Shown piece after piece: positions 33,360 to 46,588 of a DNA stretch of 60,000 nucleotides. This stretch comes from Cryptomeria japonica (taxonomy: Eukaryota > Streptophyta > Pinopsida > Cupressales > Cupressaceae): NCBI RefSeq assembly GCF_030272615.1, contig NC_081409.1, positions 915,413,340-915,473,339 on the forward strand, given 5' to 3'. Positions within the stretch are counted from its first letter, which is position 1; the number at the start of each line of letters is the position of its first letter. The notes beneath the pieces were generated by a model. It saw nothing but the letters and a program-made list of their open reading frames with translations, was not told the origin of the DNA and ran no database searches. A program made the translations under genes and the position numbers.

Positions 33360-34130
33360 TAACTAAATTAAAATGTGAATTATAATTTTATTTTTTTTGG
33401 AGAAGCATCACAATTGAAGGGGATTGATTATACACATAAGATTTAAAAGTAAGTTTTATATTTATAGATTTTTATTACATATATTTTTTATTTAAATATT
33501 TATTATTGATTTTTATTTAATTTATATAATTTTATATTATAATTATCTTTACTGTCATATATTGTATGTCATTTTATTTATTATTATAAATAAGATATTA
33601 TTTAACATAAATTGATTTATTTTTAATTGCATTAGAAGATTAAATTTATTAGATTTCCATAATCCGTGATAGATTTTATGAGAAATTTTCTGGATTCAAT
33701 TGTGTAAATGATTTTTGCATCAACGTTTTTGGCCACACTACATGAACCATCATCAGGATGTAAGAGAGCAACTACATGAGAAAAATCAAACTACGTAGAC
33801 TTAGTTTGATTAAATAGATGACATGGAAAGATGAGGAGCACAAAGTTCAAAGTCAAAGGAAATAAAAGAAATAAGAAAAAGAAAACCATAAATTAAAAGA
33901 AATGGAAAAAGTTTAGAAGTAATAATTAAAAGGAGGGAATAATTGAAAGGCATAAAATAAAAGGGAAATGAACAAAGAAAGGAAATAAAAAGGTAAATGC
34001 TAAACAATTTGATTGTTTACATAGTGTTCCCTAAAACGTTGATGCAAAAATCATTTAAACAATTGCATCCAAAACAAATCTCATACAATGCATCAAAATA
34101 TTTTGTGTTTCTTTTATGGAATATATTTAA
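33360..34130. other. AT-rich non-coding stretch
   Basis: Continues the pre-insertion flank of the LINE. A purine-rich part lies at 33820-33990. No gene recognised. Confidence 0.55.
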
Positions 34131-34220
34131 TGTCTCAAATAGCATGTGAAATTTATGCAATATCTCAAATAGCATGTGAAATTTATGCAATATCTCAAAT
34201 AGCTTGTGAAATTTATGCAA
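34131..34220 (+). repeat. Three tandem 30-bp units
   Basis: Units at 34131, 34161 and 34191 read T(G/A)TCTCAAATAGC(A/T)TGTGAA + ATTTATGCAA. Variation is minimal, so the expansion is recent. Confidence 0.95.
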
Positions 34221-34619
34221 AAATCTTTTTTTTAAGAGGAAAATGGATAATTTCATCTCTTAATACCAAAATAATCTATTACATAGCCTTCTATGTGACT
34301 ATATCAGTTCTACAATCACACGTACCTTCTTACTTATATATATCTTTCAATCTATATTTAAGGTGTAATACCTTCTTACTTATATATTTATACATATACA
34401 ATCTATTTTTAAGTTGTAATACCATCTTACTTATCTATATCTTTCAATATATTTGTAAGGTCTAATGAACATTTCAAGATGGAGATTAGTAGTTCAAATT
34501 TCAAAAATATCAATAATTAAGTACTACATTACTGTGTGACATGTTTGTGTTTCCAAAATAAAAATCAATTTCAAGTTGTAACATGTTTTAATGGAGACAC
34601 ATATTTGCACAAATTAAGG

Positions 34620-36440
<1,821 letters not shown>

Positions 36441-37435
36441 GACTTTAGTTGCACAAAAAACATCATTTTCTATATGCCTATCAAATGATCTCATGTATAT
36501 ACAAATTATGTATTTAAAAAGAGACCAAGATTTCCTAAGTATTTGACCTTTCATGCCTTTTATGCATACAAATATCGACAATGAGATCATTTCAGGCCTT
36601 CACATATGACAAATATTTATAATCCCAATGTCATTTGTTATGTTTTGAATTGTATAAGCTATAAGCTCCATTGAATTAACATGCATGTGTTTGGAGTCCA
36701 AAGAAATAGTGAAGAAGTTTAATACCTCATCTATATAGAGTGATTCTTTAGTAGCATATAGTGCACAATATTTTCTTAGGGGACAATTTTCCCATTTTAT
36801 TACTTTGTTAGTAATGCTCAAATAAAATTATTATTATCATTCTAGAGTAATAGTCAATTCAAATTATGTAGCTAGGTTGTTTCTTAGATACTCTATGTTC
36901 ACGTACCTAGGTTGTTTCCTTTTCTTTTGATGATTTGCACTTTTCTGTTTGGTATTTGAGCATTGTATTTATTCTTGTAACAATCTTAACTTGGATTTTC
37001 TTGTTTGATCTACATGTGGATTTTTGTATTTACTTTTAAGAGAAAGGCCTAGCTCTTTCATACAAGGTCAAAAAGCTATGTTGTCTTCCAAATTGTAAAA
37101 CCAAAATTTAAAAAAATTATTAATATTATATATTTATATTAAATAATATTTATATATTATTATATTAATTAAAATTAAAATTTGTATTTTTTATTTAAGA
37201 TATATAATTTATATTATATTATATGTATATTTATTATTAAGTATTATCATTACATACAAACATTACATATTTAATTTATAATATTTCAAAAGTTATATTT
37301 ATTATTATATAATAATACAATCAAAATGATTAATTATATTTATGTAATGCAAATTATTAAATTTATTTTAAAAATAATATTAGTTAAATTTATTATTATA
37401 CATTACCTAGTTATATAATAAAAATTAAATAAATA
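36441..37435. other. AT-rich spacer between polypyrimidine tracts
   Basis: No gene recognised; 37100-37430 is above 85% AT. Confidence 0.5.
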
Positions 37436-37439
37436 TAAT

Positions 37440-38030
<591 letters not shown>

Positions 38031-38040
<10 letters not shown>

Positions 38041-38080
38041 CAAACATAACATGATCTTGTTGGTAATGGAGTCTAATTAT
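38031..38080 (+). repeat. Unique spacer copy 1
   Basis: ACAAACATAACATGATCTTGTTGGTAATGG-type spacer directly after tract 2; matches 38895-38944 after tract 3. Confidence 0.8.
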
Positions 38081-38449
38081 ACCCACCCAACAACGCTCCT
38101 TCCACAAGTTCTCTTAAAAACAACACATGACTCTTTCACTTCTACTTCTTATGTTTAACTTAATCATGTCTAATCACCTTCCACTAACGGTACTATTCCA
38201 CTCTCTCGTTACTCTGCCAATGTGATTCTAACACCACCTAATGCCTTTAGATGTGGAATAGTTAAATGCATGTCAAAATAAGTGTGATAGTGTTTTTATG
38301 TAAATGGAATAATGTTGTCATAATAGACTTCTCTTACCATAATAATTATACTTTGACCTATGCAATGGGTATGCTAAAGAGGTGTGAAGGGTACATTAGG
38401 AAAAAAATGGTCTATTTTGTGCATACATTATACAATTGGTATACCATTT

Positions 38450-38890
38450 AATATCTCTCTTTTTCTTCTCATATCTCTATCTCCCTATATATATCTCTCT
38501 ACGTCTTTCTATTTATCTCCATTATCCTATTGTACTTGATCTTCATCTCTATCCCTCTATCTCTAAACATGTCTTTCTCTCTACATACATCCCTCTTCAT
38601 GGACGTCTTTTCCCCTCTATCTCACACTATTTCTATCTCGTTATCTCTTCATCTCTCTCTATCCCTATATCTCTCCCTTTTTCTACCCCTATCTCTACAT
38701 CACTTCCTATCTCTATTTTTATCTTTTGATCTCTCCCTCTATATATATATTTTTCTTCCCTTTCTATCTATCCCTCTGTCCTCTCTCTCTTTATCTCTCC
38801 CTCTCATCCTCCCTCTCTATCTCTATCTTCTAACCCCCTCTCTCTTTCTCTTTACCCCTCTATCTCTCTCTATCTCTCCCTCTTTCTCCT
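38450..38890 (+). repeat. Polypyrimidine tract 3
   Basis: CT-rich text of the same kind as tracts 1 and 2, without a long pure microsatellite. 38160-38450 upstream is non-coding spacer. Confidence 0.85.
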
Positions 38891-38894
38891 CTCT

Positions 38895-39254
38895 AACTGT
38901 TGCAAACATAACATGAGTCTGTTGGTGATGGACCCTTATTATCTATTCTTACCATACATCTCTCCCTCTCCCTACCCTAAATATCTCTCTATAATTGTCC
39001 CTTATTTTCTATATAAATCCATGTCTTTCCCTTTATCTCAATCTTATTATCTCTCAATCTCTCTACCCTTACATATTTTCTTTATCTTATCTTTCTATAT
39101 CTACCTCTCTATATATTTATCTCTTTCATCTCTACCAATCCCCCTCTCCTCTCTATCCCCTTCTCTCCACATCCCTATTCTCCATCTCCATCTCCATCTT
39201 CATCTCTATCCCTATCTTCCTCTCTATCTCCTTACACACTCTCTCTCCCATTGA
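38895..39254 (+). repeat. Unique spacer copy 2 and polypyrimidine tract 4
   Basis: The spacer (GCAAACATAACATGAG, CTGTTGGTGATGGA) repeats that at 38031-38080, then pyrimidine text resumes to 39254. The tract-spacer order repeats, indicating duplication of whole blocks. Confidence 0.8.
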
Positions 39255-39631
39255 ACTCGCGTATTGCACAAGTTGATGCAATAAACAAATCAATTTATAT
39301 TTGTGTTACGTTATAATCTAAAGAATCCTTAGACATATTTAAATTAGACAACTTGGTATCAATGAGGATATCATATGACCATTCTTGTTTGTAATCTACG
39401 AGTGAGATAATAATAATCTTATGAAAGTTACCAATATTTTGTTATTACAAAATGCGTGATGTTGCATGCTTGTGACACTTTATAATCTCAAAAAACTTTT
39501 ATTGGTCAATGATATTATTATCAATGCTTATATGCGGTCATTTGGTTAAGAGAACTTTATGTGAAGATAATGTGGGTTGAGAACTACTATAATCTTGAAA
39601 CTATGTTGATGTTTAAAGTAATTTTCTTATA
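39255..39631. other. Non-coding spacer
   Basis: No gene or repeat recognised. Confidence 0.4.
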
Positions 39632-39647
39632 AATGCAATCTATGAGA

Positions 39648-39696
<49 letters not shown>

Positions 39697-40307
39697 GGGG
39701 GACAATCAATCTAAAAAACCATCATGATTTGACAAAACAGGAGCTAGCTAGCTAGATAAATGACAAAATATATAAAGAAAAAAAATGAGTAATATAGGCT
39801 TCATACAAATAAATTATAATATTTAAAGCCAACTACTTTTGATGAGAATATCACATTAAATATATTCCAAGGAGGTCAATAAGAACTTGGACATTCCAAG
39901 AAAGAAATTTCACTGACAAGAATAAAGAGGCATTTCATAACTATTTGACTCTTTTAAAGAAAAATAGTGTTTTTTCATAAATTATTTTGAGGAGAAACTA
40001 TTAAAGTAGATGTTGAGAATTGACATTTATCTCTTTTCTAAAACATACTCTCCCTCTTGTAGTCCTCTAGGTGGTTTGCAAGAACCTCATAGATATTTAG
40101 AGGGGGGAGAGTGAACAAGAACTTATGGTTGTGAAGATAAAAATAACTCTAGATAGGAAAACCAAAGAATTACCCCAAAGTACTCTCAAGTAGTTGGGAA
40201 ACCTATTTCCCATTTTAGGAATAGTTTAAAATATCTACAAATCTTACTCTTTGGTAGATAATTGATTATAAGTGGTTTAGGCTTTAGTTTAGGTGTCAAT
40301 AGAGATA
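39632..40307 (+). repeat. Dispersed repeat, copy 2, cut by an LTR at 40308
   Basis: Direct-orientation match to 22214-22848. It ends at ...GTCAATAGAGATA, after which the LTR TGATGCAGGAGC begins. Copy 1 reads CTGATAGAGATAGAATTATTT at the same point. Confidence 0.85.
39651..39700 (+). repeat. (GT)n(GA)n compound microsatellite
   Basis: GT 39651-39682, GA to 39696, then a G run. It sits at the left end of dispersed repeat copy 2, where copy 1 has only GAGAGAGAGAGAG, so it expanded from that seed. Confidence 0.95.
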
Positions 40308-41533
40308 TGATGCAGGAGCATCTTGCCTACCCATGGTAAAATTGAAGCACAAAAATAGGATATGGACATCCATCAAATGCCAATTTGTGATGGGTCATTG
40401 TTTAATAGATGGAAATAAGGAATTAGAAAACTGATGCAAGGAAAAGGATTTGAAATGGCTGAGCATATAATGTAATTATTTACCAAAATTAATTATAGAA
40501 TGAGGAGATAGAGGAAGTAATGTGGAATCTAGGCATTGGTAATTTGAAATTGAATTAAAAATTATTAAAATAATTTGAGCAAGGAGTTTAATAAGAACTG
40601 CTGACTATATTTGGGATGGATGGTAGTTGCAGATGAGGTAGTTATTACAAAAGAAGAGGACCAATACATAGGTCAAGGAGGTAAGAGGTAGGGGAAATGA
40701 AATGGAATTGGTCTATGAGGAAGACTGATGCAGGAGCATCATCGATCAATGAGAAATATTGCATTAACCAAAAATATTTGTTTTCAGTTTTGTTCCTGTT
40801 TAGTTCTATGTTGCAACTCTTGTGGTTCTTTCAACATTCTCTAGTAGTTATTCATTTTTTATTGTATATCAGATTTTCGGTTTCCAGACTTGTTCTTGTT
40901 CATTGTTCTAGATTTTTAGTTCATTTGGACCCTTTTCCAACAAGTTATTACTTTTAGATTATCCATTTCTTGGTTCCCAAAGCAGTTTGATCTTATCAGC
41001 TACTTGGAGATTTCTTCTCTTGCAGAGTGTTTTCTTGACTTGCAGATCTAATTGGAACCACACACGATGTTCCCAGTCCCTTGGATGACTTTCCTTGGTG
41101 GTCCACACTTCATTCCTGTCCTTGGTGAAGGAGATCTTCACACTTTGGGTCCAACCTATTTTACATATTTCATTTTCCTGCCTTGGAGAATGTAATCTTT
41201 TATAGCCGACCCAAATGTGTTGTGGATGCTATATATATTGTTGTATTTAATTATTTAGGGGATAGTGAAGAGATATGAAGATATAGATTCTTGATTTCTA
41301 ATTATAACCTCCTGGAAGTCCGAATGGATTGTAATCTAGAATCTATTTTGTAACTGGGTATGTAAGTGTGCATGTTTTCCTGCATGTTGTTGGCTAATTT
41401 ATGATGAATCCATTATATTGCGGATGTCTAATCTTGCAATTTCTCTATTTTGTGTTGGTTATTTCATGGTGCTACTCTTAGTAAATGATCTAGTTTTCTC
41501 TCCTTGAGGACCCTCCACACCATGGCTGCATCA
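40308..41533 (+). repeat. 5' LTR of a Ty3/gypsy element, with internal restart
   Basis: Starts TGATGCA at 40308 and ends TGCATCA at 41527-41533, a perfect 7-bp terminal inverted repeat. The start word TGATGCAGGAGCATC occurs again at 40726, so the LTR is either 1226 bp with an internal duplication or 808 bp preceded by a partial copy. The homology break in the dispersed repeat at exactly 40308 favours the first. Confidence 0.75.
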
Positions 41534-41535
41534 AA

Positions 41536-41547
41536 TAGTATCAGAGC
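41536..41547 (+). other. Primer-binding site, initiator-Met type
   Basis: TAGTATCAGAGC differs by one base from TGGTATCAGAGC, two bases after the LTR end. Confidence 0.75.
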
Positions 41548-41599
41548 TAGTTGCGAGCCTTCAAGGCATTCCTTTGGGTGAAAAGATCATCAATTTAAG

Positions 41600-42720
41600 G
41601 TAAGCTGAAAGTGTGTTCAATAGATCATCGATTGTGAGGCAATTGAAACTTTAGAGTCAAACTTTCAGGCTAAGGCAGTTGCACTAGATCAAAGGGAGGA
41701 GATGCTGCCAAGAAGGATGAACCCTAGAAGGGTAGATAAAATGATGGAAGATTTCAAAAATGAGATGAGGAATGAGATCTAAAATGCACTGGCTGGTATG
41801 CGGAGGAATCCAGAATCAGAGAAAGAGTATGAAGAGGTAGGGGAAGAGTTGGAGGTCAAAGAGGTTGAAAGACCGATAGATGAGGGAGAAGATAGATTTC
41901 TTAGAGTGGTGGCACAAGTGTGTAAAATTCATAAAGTTAAGGTTTCTAACTTTTTAGGTACATTGAATCTAGAAGACTTGATAGATTGGACTGGAGAGTT
42001 GGAGGACTACTTTGAGTTTGAAGATATTAAAGATCCACAAAGGGTTAGGTTAGCACAAAATAAGTTGAAAGGGCATGCTTCTTTATGGTGGAGAGAGTTG
42101 CAGAGGGATAGAATGGAGAATGGTGAGATGAAAATCACTCGGTGGAGGCAGATGGTTGCAAGATTGAAGGCTAAATTCATTTTGGGAGACTATGAGTTAG
42201 AATTGTTCAAGAAGTTGTAGAATTTGTTGAAGAAGGACATGAGTGTGAAAGAGTATACTAAGGAATTCTACATGATGAAAATTAGATTTGGACATCAAGA
42301 GATGGATAGGGAGAAGGTGGCTAGATATATAAATGGACTTGGATTTAACATTCAGGATGAGATGAGTGTGCTGAAGATTTCTATAGTTTAGGAGGCTTAC
42401 CAATATGCTTTGAAGGCAGAAGGTATAGTGAAAAGAAGACATCATAATAACCCTAGGGGAAGAGAGAGATATGCAGTGAATAGAGGGAAGATGAGTGGCG
42501 GTATGGAGAATAAGACTAATGAACAGCAATCAAAACCTAAATGGAGTAAAGATCTGGATTAGAAGATACAAAGAAAAGGAAAAGACAGTAATAGCAAGGA
42601 ATTCATAGGTAAATGCTTCAAGTGTGGAGAAAGTAGACATAGATCTTATGAGTGTTCTTAGGGAACTAGTAATAAAGGAATGGAAAGGAATTTCATGGAA
42701 TATGAGGACTAGGAAATTAG
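41600..42720 (+). pseudogene. Gag of a Ty3/gypsy element, broken
   Basis: Forms the element particle. The frame is readable from about 41630 (AIETLESNFQAKAVALDQRE) through a TAA before NALAGMRR. The retrotransposon-gag domain follows: LGTLNLEDLIDWTGELEDYF, RVRLAQNKLKGHASLWWREL, TRWRQMVARLKAKF (41798-42220). After a TAG at 42218 it continues KDMSVKEYTKEFY and INGLGFNIQDEMS. A single zinc knuckle CFKCGESRHRSYEC lies at about 42614-42655. Several CAG/TGG-like codons are now stops. The domain style fits a chromovirus-related gypsy element; no chromodomain is present to confirm. Confidence 0.78.
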
Positions 42721-42849
42721 AGCTACAGATGAGAGTATGGTAGAACCAGAGAAAGGAGAATCCCTTATGATTAGAAGAGTCTTGGTGGAGAAGAGCAGGG
42801 AGGGGACCAAACTACACAAAGGAAGAATCTTTTCTAGATTATATGCAAA

Positions 42850-43565
42850 CAAGGAGGTAAGTGTTGTAAGGTTATTGTGGATAGTGGAAGTACTGATAAT
42901 CTGGTATTTGAGGAGATGATAGAGAAGCTTGGTTTGAAGAGGCTTGAGCATCCTTGTCCCTATAAGGTGATTTAGTTGAAATGTGATCATGTGGAGGAGG
43001 TGAGAGAGAAGTGTTGAGTGAATTTTTATATTGGATCTTACAAAGATGAAGTCTTGTGTGATGTTGTGTCTATGAGTTATTGTCATGTTTTGTTGGGTAC
43101 ACCTTGGTAGTTTAATAGAGAAGCTATCCATGATTATATAAGAAACCTAATCACTATTGAGAAGCATGGGCAAAAGTTTACTTTGGTTTCTTTGAAGGAG
43201 AAGGAGAAGGAAGTGAAGAACTTGAGTCTTGTGAAGAGTTGTTGTGTTGAGAAATAGAATGTAGAGGATGGCATGGATTTGAAGGACCTTGTTGATGGGT
43301 CTGATAGCAAGGTGGCACCAGATAGTGGTAAATTTAGAGTTCTGATGGATTCCTGTGGAAAAAATAAATCATATTTGCAGAAGGAGAGTGGTGGTAAGAG
43401 ATAGTGTACATGTATTAAGCAAGCAAAAAGAGGAGCAGAGAAGAAAAAGATGGAGAATCTAGCTAAAGTACAAGAAGAGGTAAGGAGAAAAAAACTTGTT
43501 GACAAAGAAGACATTTGGATCATAAATGAGCATGGTCTGTGTGAGATTTTGCCAAGATCAAGGGC
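42850..43565 (+). pseudogene. Gypsy protease and linker, truncated before RT
   Basis: CKVIVDSGSTDNLVFEEMIEKL (active site DSG, ~42866-42930), then SYCHVLLGTPW (ILGRPW-like block, ~43077-43110) and ITIEKHGQKFTLVSL. The frame differs from the zinc-knuckle frame, so a frameshift lies near 42850. A Lys-rich linker (EKKKMENLAKVQEEVRRKK) leads to INEHGLCEILPRS, after which the element stops at ~43565. RT, RNase H, integrase and 3' LTR are missing in this window. Confidence 0.72.
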
Positions 43566-45590
43566 ACAATGAAAATCACAAAAGAGAGACAAAAGTATGA
43601 CAAGGACAAATTGTATTATCATCAATATATAAATATTCAACTGGATTAACCAGTGCAATGAATGTGGGACTTCTTATATAGGCAAGGCCATATGGATATG
43701 TGAGCACACAATCATGACATGTGGCTCAATGAGAAACGAGGGTAGGTAAGAAAAAGTAGGGGTAGGTAGGAGAAATAATATAATATTCCACAAGAGGTGG
43801 ATGATTGGTGCAAGAGAACCCTTCCAGACTCCTTCTCTTTCTTTTTTTTGTTGGTATTATGCTTCTTATAAATCCATTGTATATAAAATAATGAGCCAAG
43901 TGCTCATAGGTCCTAGGTAGAGTCCTAGAGGAGATCTTAGGGGTCATAAGTTAAAATTGTGATGGCTTTGAAAATGGAGGTTGTGTGTGTCCTAGAGGTG
44001 TTTAGGGGTCCTTCATATCATGGTGGTGTTCTTAGGTTGGCCCATTGTGGGTCTAGGAGTCATGAAGAGCAACATTGAGAAAGTTGCTCAAAAGTTGCAA
44101 AAGTTGCATGATAACTTTTAAAAGTTGTCAAGCAACTTTTCCACCATGTTGTCAAAATCATTACGTTGGCATGGAAAACCCTAAATGTGGAACACCGACT
44201 GAGGTATGGGTAGTATAAGTTGTTTTAAACCCTAAGTTAAAGGGTTTGTTGTCAGAGATTGTACGACTCAAGCAAATTGTACTGATTGTGACTGTTTTTG
44301 AGTTACCAGTCTATTTGAATGAAGTTACCAAGCAAACTAATGGATTGATTTGTGATCAAACCTGTGTGGAATGTCTTCTTGGATGTATATATCTTCATTG
44401 TGAGTGATTATATTATCTTTTTGTTTACCGGTAGAGTGTGTTTGTAAATAGTTTGTGAATTGCAGTTTTATTGTCCAGTTTTGGACCGGTTTGAGTAAAT
44501 GAAGTCTTGACTCCATTCCCCATTGTGGAACCACCATGAAACCATGGGGAATGGATGTGGAGACCTTGTACCATAGTCCCAAGCAAGTAGGGCCCTTGGA
44601 AATGCAAGGAGGCCGAGCAAATACCCATTCCTAGGTGAGACTGGACAATGCCTGGTTAGGAATGGTTGTTGGTGCAGAGGTCTTGGAGAGAAAGGTTGTA
44701 TAGTGGGAAGTGCATCCTTTGGAGGAAGTGCAAAGGAGTGCGTGAAGAATAATTGATGTGAAGGAGGAGCCTCCACCAATCCAAACAAGGTGGTTAGAAT
44801 ACAAAACCTTCATTGTGACCCAGACAGACTCTAAAAACCCTCACAAAAACCCTCAAAACCCTTAAAATCCACCAAGGACAGAGTACGGACACTAGGGGGC
44901 CTAAAACCTAGAGAATCCTTGAGTCTTTGCCAAATGAATGTCAGTACTTTTTGGGATATTGGGTAGTTTTTGCATCGGTTGTGAGAGGGAGCCCTAGAAG
45001 ACCGGTTAGGAGGCCTAATTGGTCCTAATCCTTGTAGCCCTATTTTGTAGGAAAAACAAAAAATAGTGAAATCGATAAGGGGTTAGAATCTTGTAACCTC
45101 TTGGGGGCTCATGAATGGGTGGAAAAACCTTGGAAAAGACCTGATACAACCTTGCTAAGACCTTGGTAGGTGTGGGACAAGATTTGCCCTTATTAGCCAT
45201 AGTAAGGGGTTTTGAGTCTCATGGGTAGGTGAGACCTTAGGAGCAACATAGCAACTCATTGGTTGGTGGAATGGGAAAGGTCAGGGGATTCCTCAAGCAA
45301 AGGAAGTCCTAGAGACCCTAGGGTGTGAGGAGAACACCGGGTGATCCAAGGAAAGGATCCAAGAGCATAGACTAGGCTAGTCTATCCCAAACCCCATCCC
45401 ATCAATGACCCACCGAATGTGGAGTGTAATAGCAAGATAAGACCACAAAAGGTGGAATTTCTCCTACAAGCTACATCCTTATGTGCACACTTCCTTAAGT
45501 GTCTCATATCCAAACTACAATGAGATGAATTATCCTAAGTTAACTTAAGTAAAGTGTAATTATATCCTATAAGAATAAATAATTACACCA
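43566..45590 (-). repeat. Copia 3' LTR (minus) and unresolved LTR-like DNA
   Basis: The right end is fixed: minus strand reads polypurine tract (AAG plus ten G, C run 45592-45601) then TGGTGTAATTATTTATTC, a normal copia LTR start at 45590. The LTR extends left, but its inner end was not found; 2 kb is long, so another element may be included. A 42-bp near-palindrome lies at 44099-44140 and an inverted repeat CCATTCCCCAT/ATGGGGAATGG at 44513-44554. No coding sequence recognised. Confidence 0.55.
44099..44140. repeat. Near-perfect 42-bp palindrome
   Basis: AAAAGTTGCATGATAACTTTT abuts AAAAGTTGTCAAGCAACTTTT; the arms pair at 19 of 21 positions with no loop. Flanking AAAGTTGC words repeat the arm. 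Confidence 0.85.
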
Positions 45591-45874
45591 ACCCCCCCCC
45601 CTTAAGTGCAACTTAGGGGAATGAAGACTCAAGTCAACAATGGAAGATGGGTCCCGGATACTAGGGCATGATAGGTACCCATGTAGAATATGCAAATGAA
45701 AGAAAAACTATGCAATGCAATATCTCGCAAACGGAAAAAGGGAGAAAACCCAGTGGGAAAAAACTCCCCCCCAAAAGAGAAATGAATGTACAAAAGACTC
45801 TCAAAGAAGAACGACAAAAACTCAAAGAGGAAAAATTCCCCCCCCATAAGAGAGGAAGGAGAAGTTAGTTGATG

Positions 45875-46450
45875 CCCCTAATGAGACATCTCGCACCCCC
45901 AAGAGAGCTCGCAACTGCTAAAACTTACTCTCTATGAAAGGTTTGGTGAATATGTCAACAACCTGCTCCGCTGTAGGACAATAATGCAAATTAATGAATT
46001 GCTCCTAAATTAGCTCTCGGATATAGTGCATACGGATCTTGATGTGTTTGGTCCGTTGATGTTGGACCGGGTTCTTCGAGATTGCAATAGCACTCTGATT
46101 GTCACAATGTAGGACTGTCGTTCATGGACTGGCGAGCCCAAATTTCGTGAGAATATTCTGAAGCCAAATGGTCTCAGTTGTTGCGTTCACAGCCCCTCGA
46201 TACTCAACCTCAGTCAAGGAGAGAGCAATAGCATGCTTCTTCTTTCTCTGCCAAAGAATGGGGTTCGAACCAAGGTGGAAGCCGTAGCCTGAAGTAGACT
46301 TATGATAATCAAGATCGCCAACCCAATCGGAGTCTATGTAACCAACCAAGTGAAGTCATGTGCCTATTGCATAGTGAATCCCATAATGATGTGTACCCTA
46401 GATGTAGTGAAGGATGAGTTTGGCTAGACTAATCCATTTGGGTTGTTTAG
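45875..46450 (-). pseudogene. Copia pol 3' end: RT C-terminus and RNase H
   Basis: Minus strand. From ~46440: LAKLILHYI, GTHHYGIHYAIGT, then [87 protein letters not shown] and ADxFTKP-like VDIFTKPF. This is the standard copia RNase H, ending ~125 bp before the polypurine tract. Stops occur at several conserved codons. Upstream RT, integrase, protease and Gag are missing; sequence changes at ~46450 to the leader of the primer site at 46575. Confidence 0.85.
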
Positions 46451-46574
46451 TGCTTGTTTTGAATCTGAAATTATGAAATGTGCTTGTAAGAGAGATTATG
46501 ATCTAGCTTGGTGTTGTTAAATTGAAGGACTAAGGGCACAAGTGACACCAGAGATCCCAATGTTTGCAACATTG

Positions 46575-46586
46575 GCTTTGATACCA
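46575..46586 (-). other. Primer-binding site, variant initiator-Met type
   Basis: Minus strand TGGTATCAAAGC, one change from TGGTATCAGAGC, followed on the right by an LTR end reading TGTAATGTCCC at 46589 (plus). Confidence 0.7.
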
Positions 46587-46588
46587 AA

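Noticed and set aside
34131-34220. 30-bp repeats as a CRISPR-like array
   Set aside because: Contiguous tandem units without spacers, in plant DNA.
44337-44813. Several overlapping minus-strand frames of 60-106 codons
   Set aside because: Overlapping frames in LTR-like DNA with an inverted repeat; no motif supports coding.
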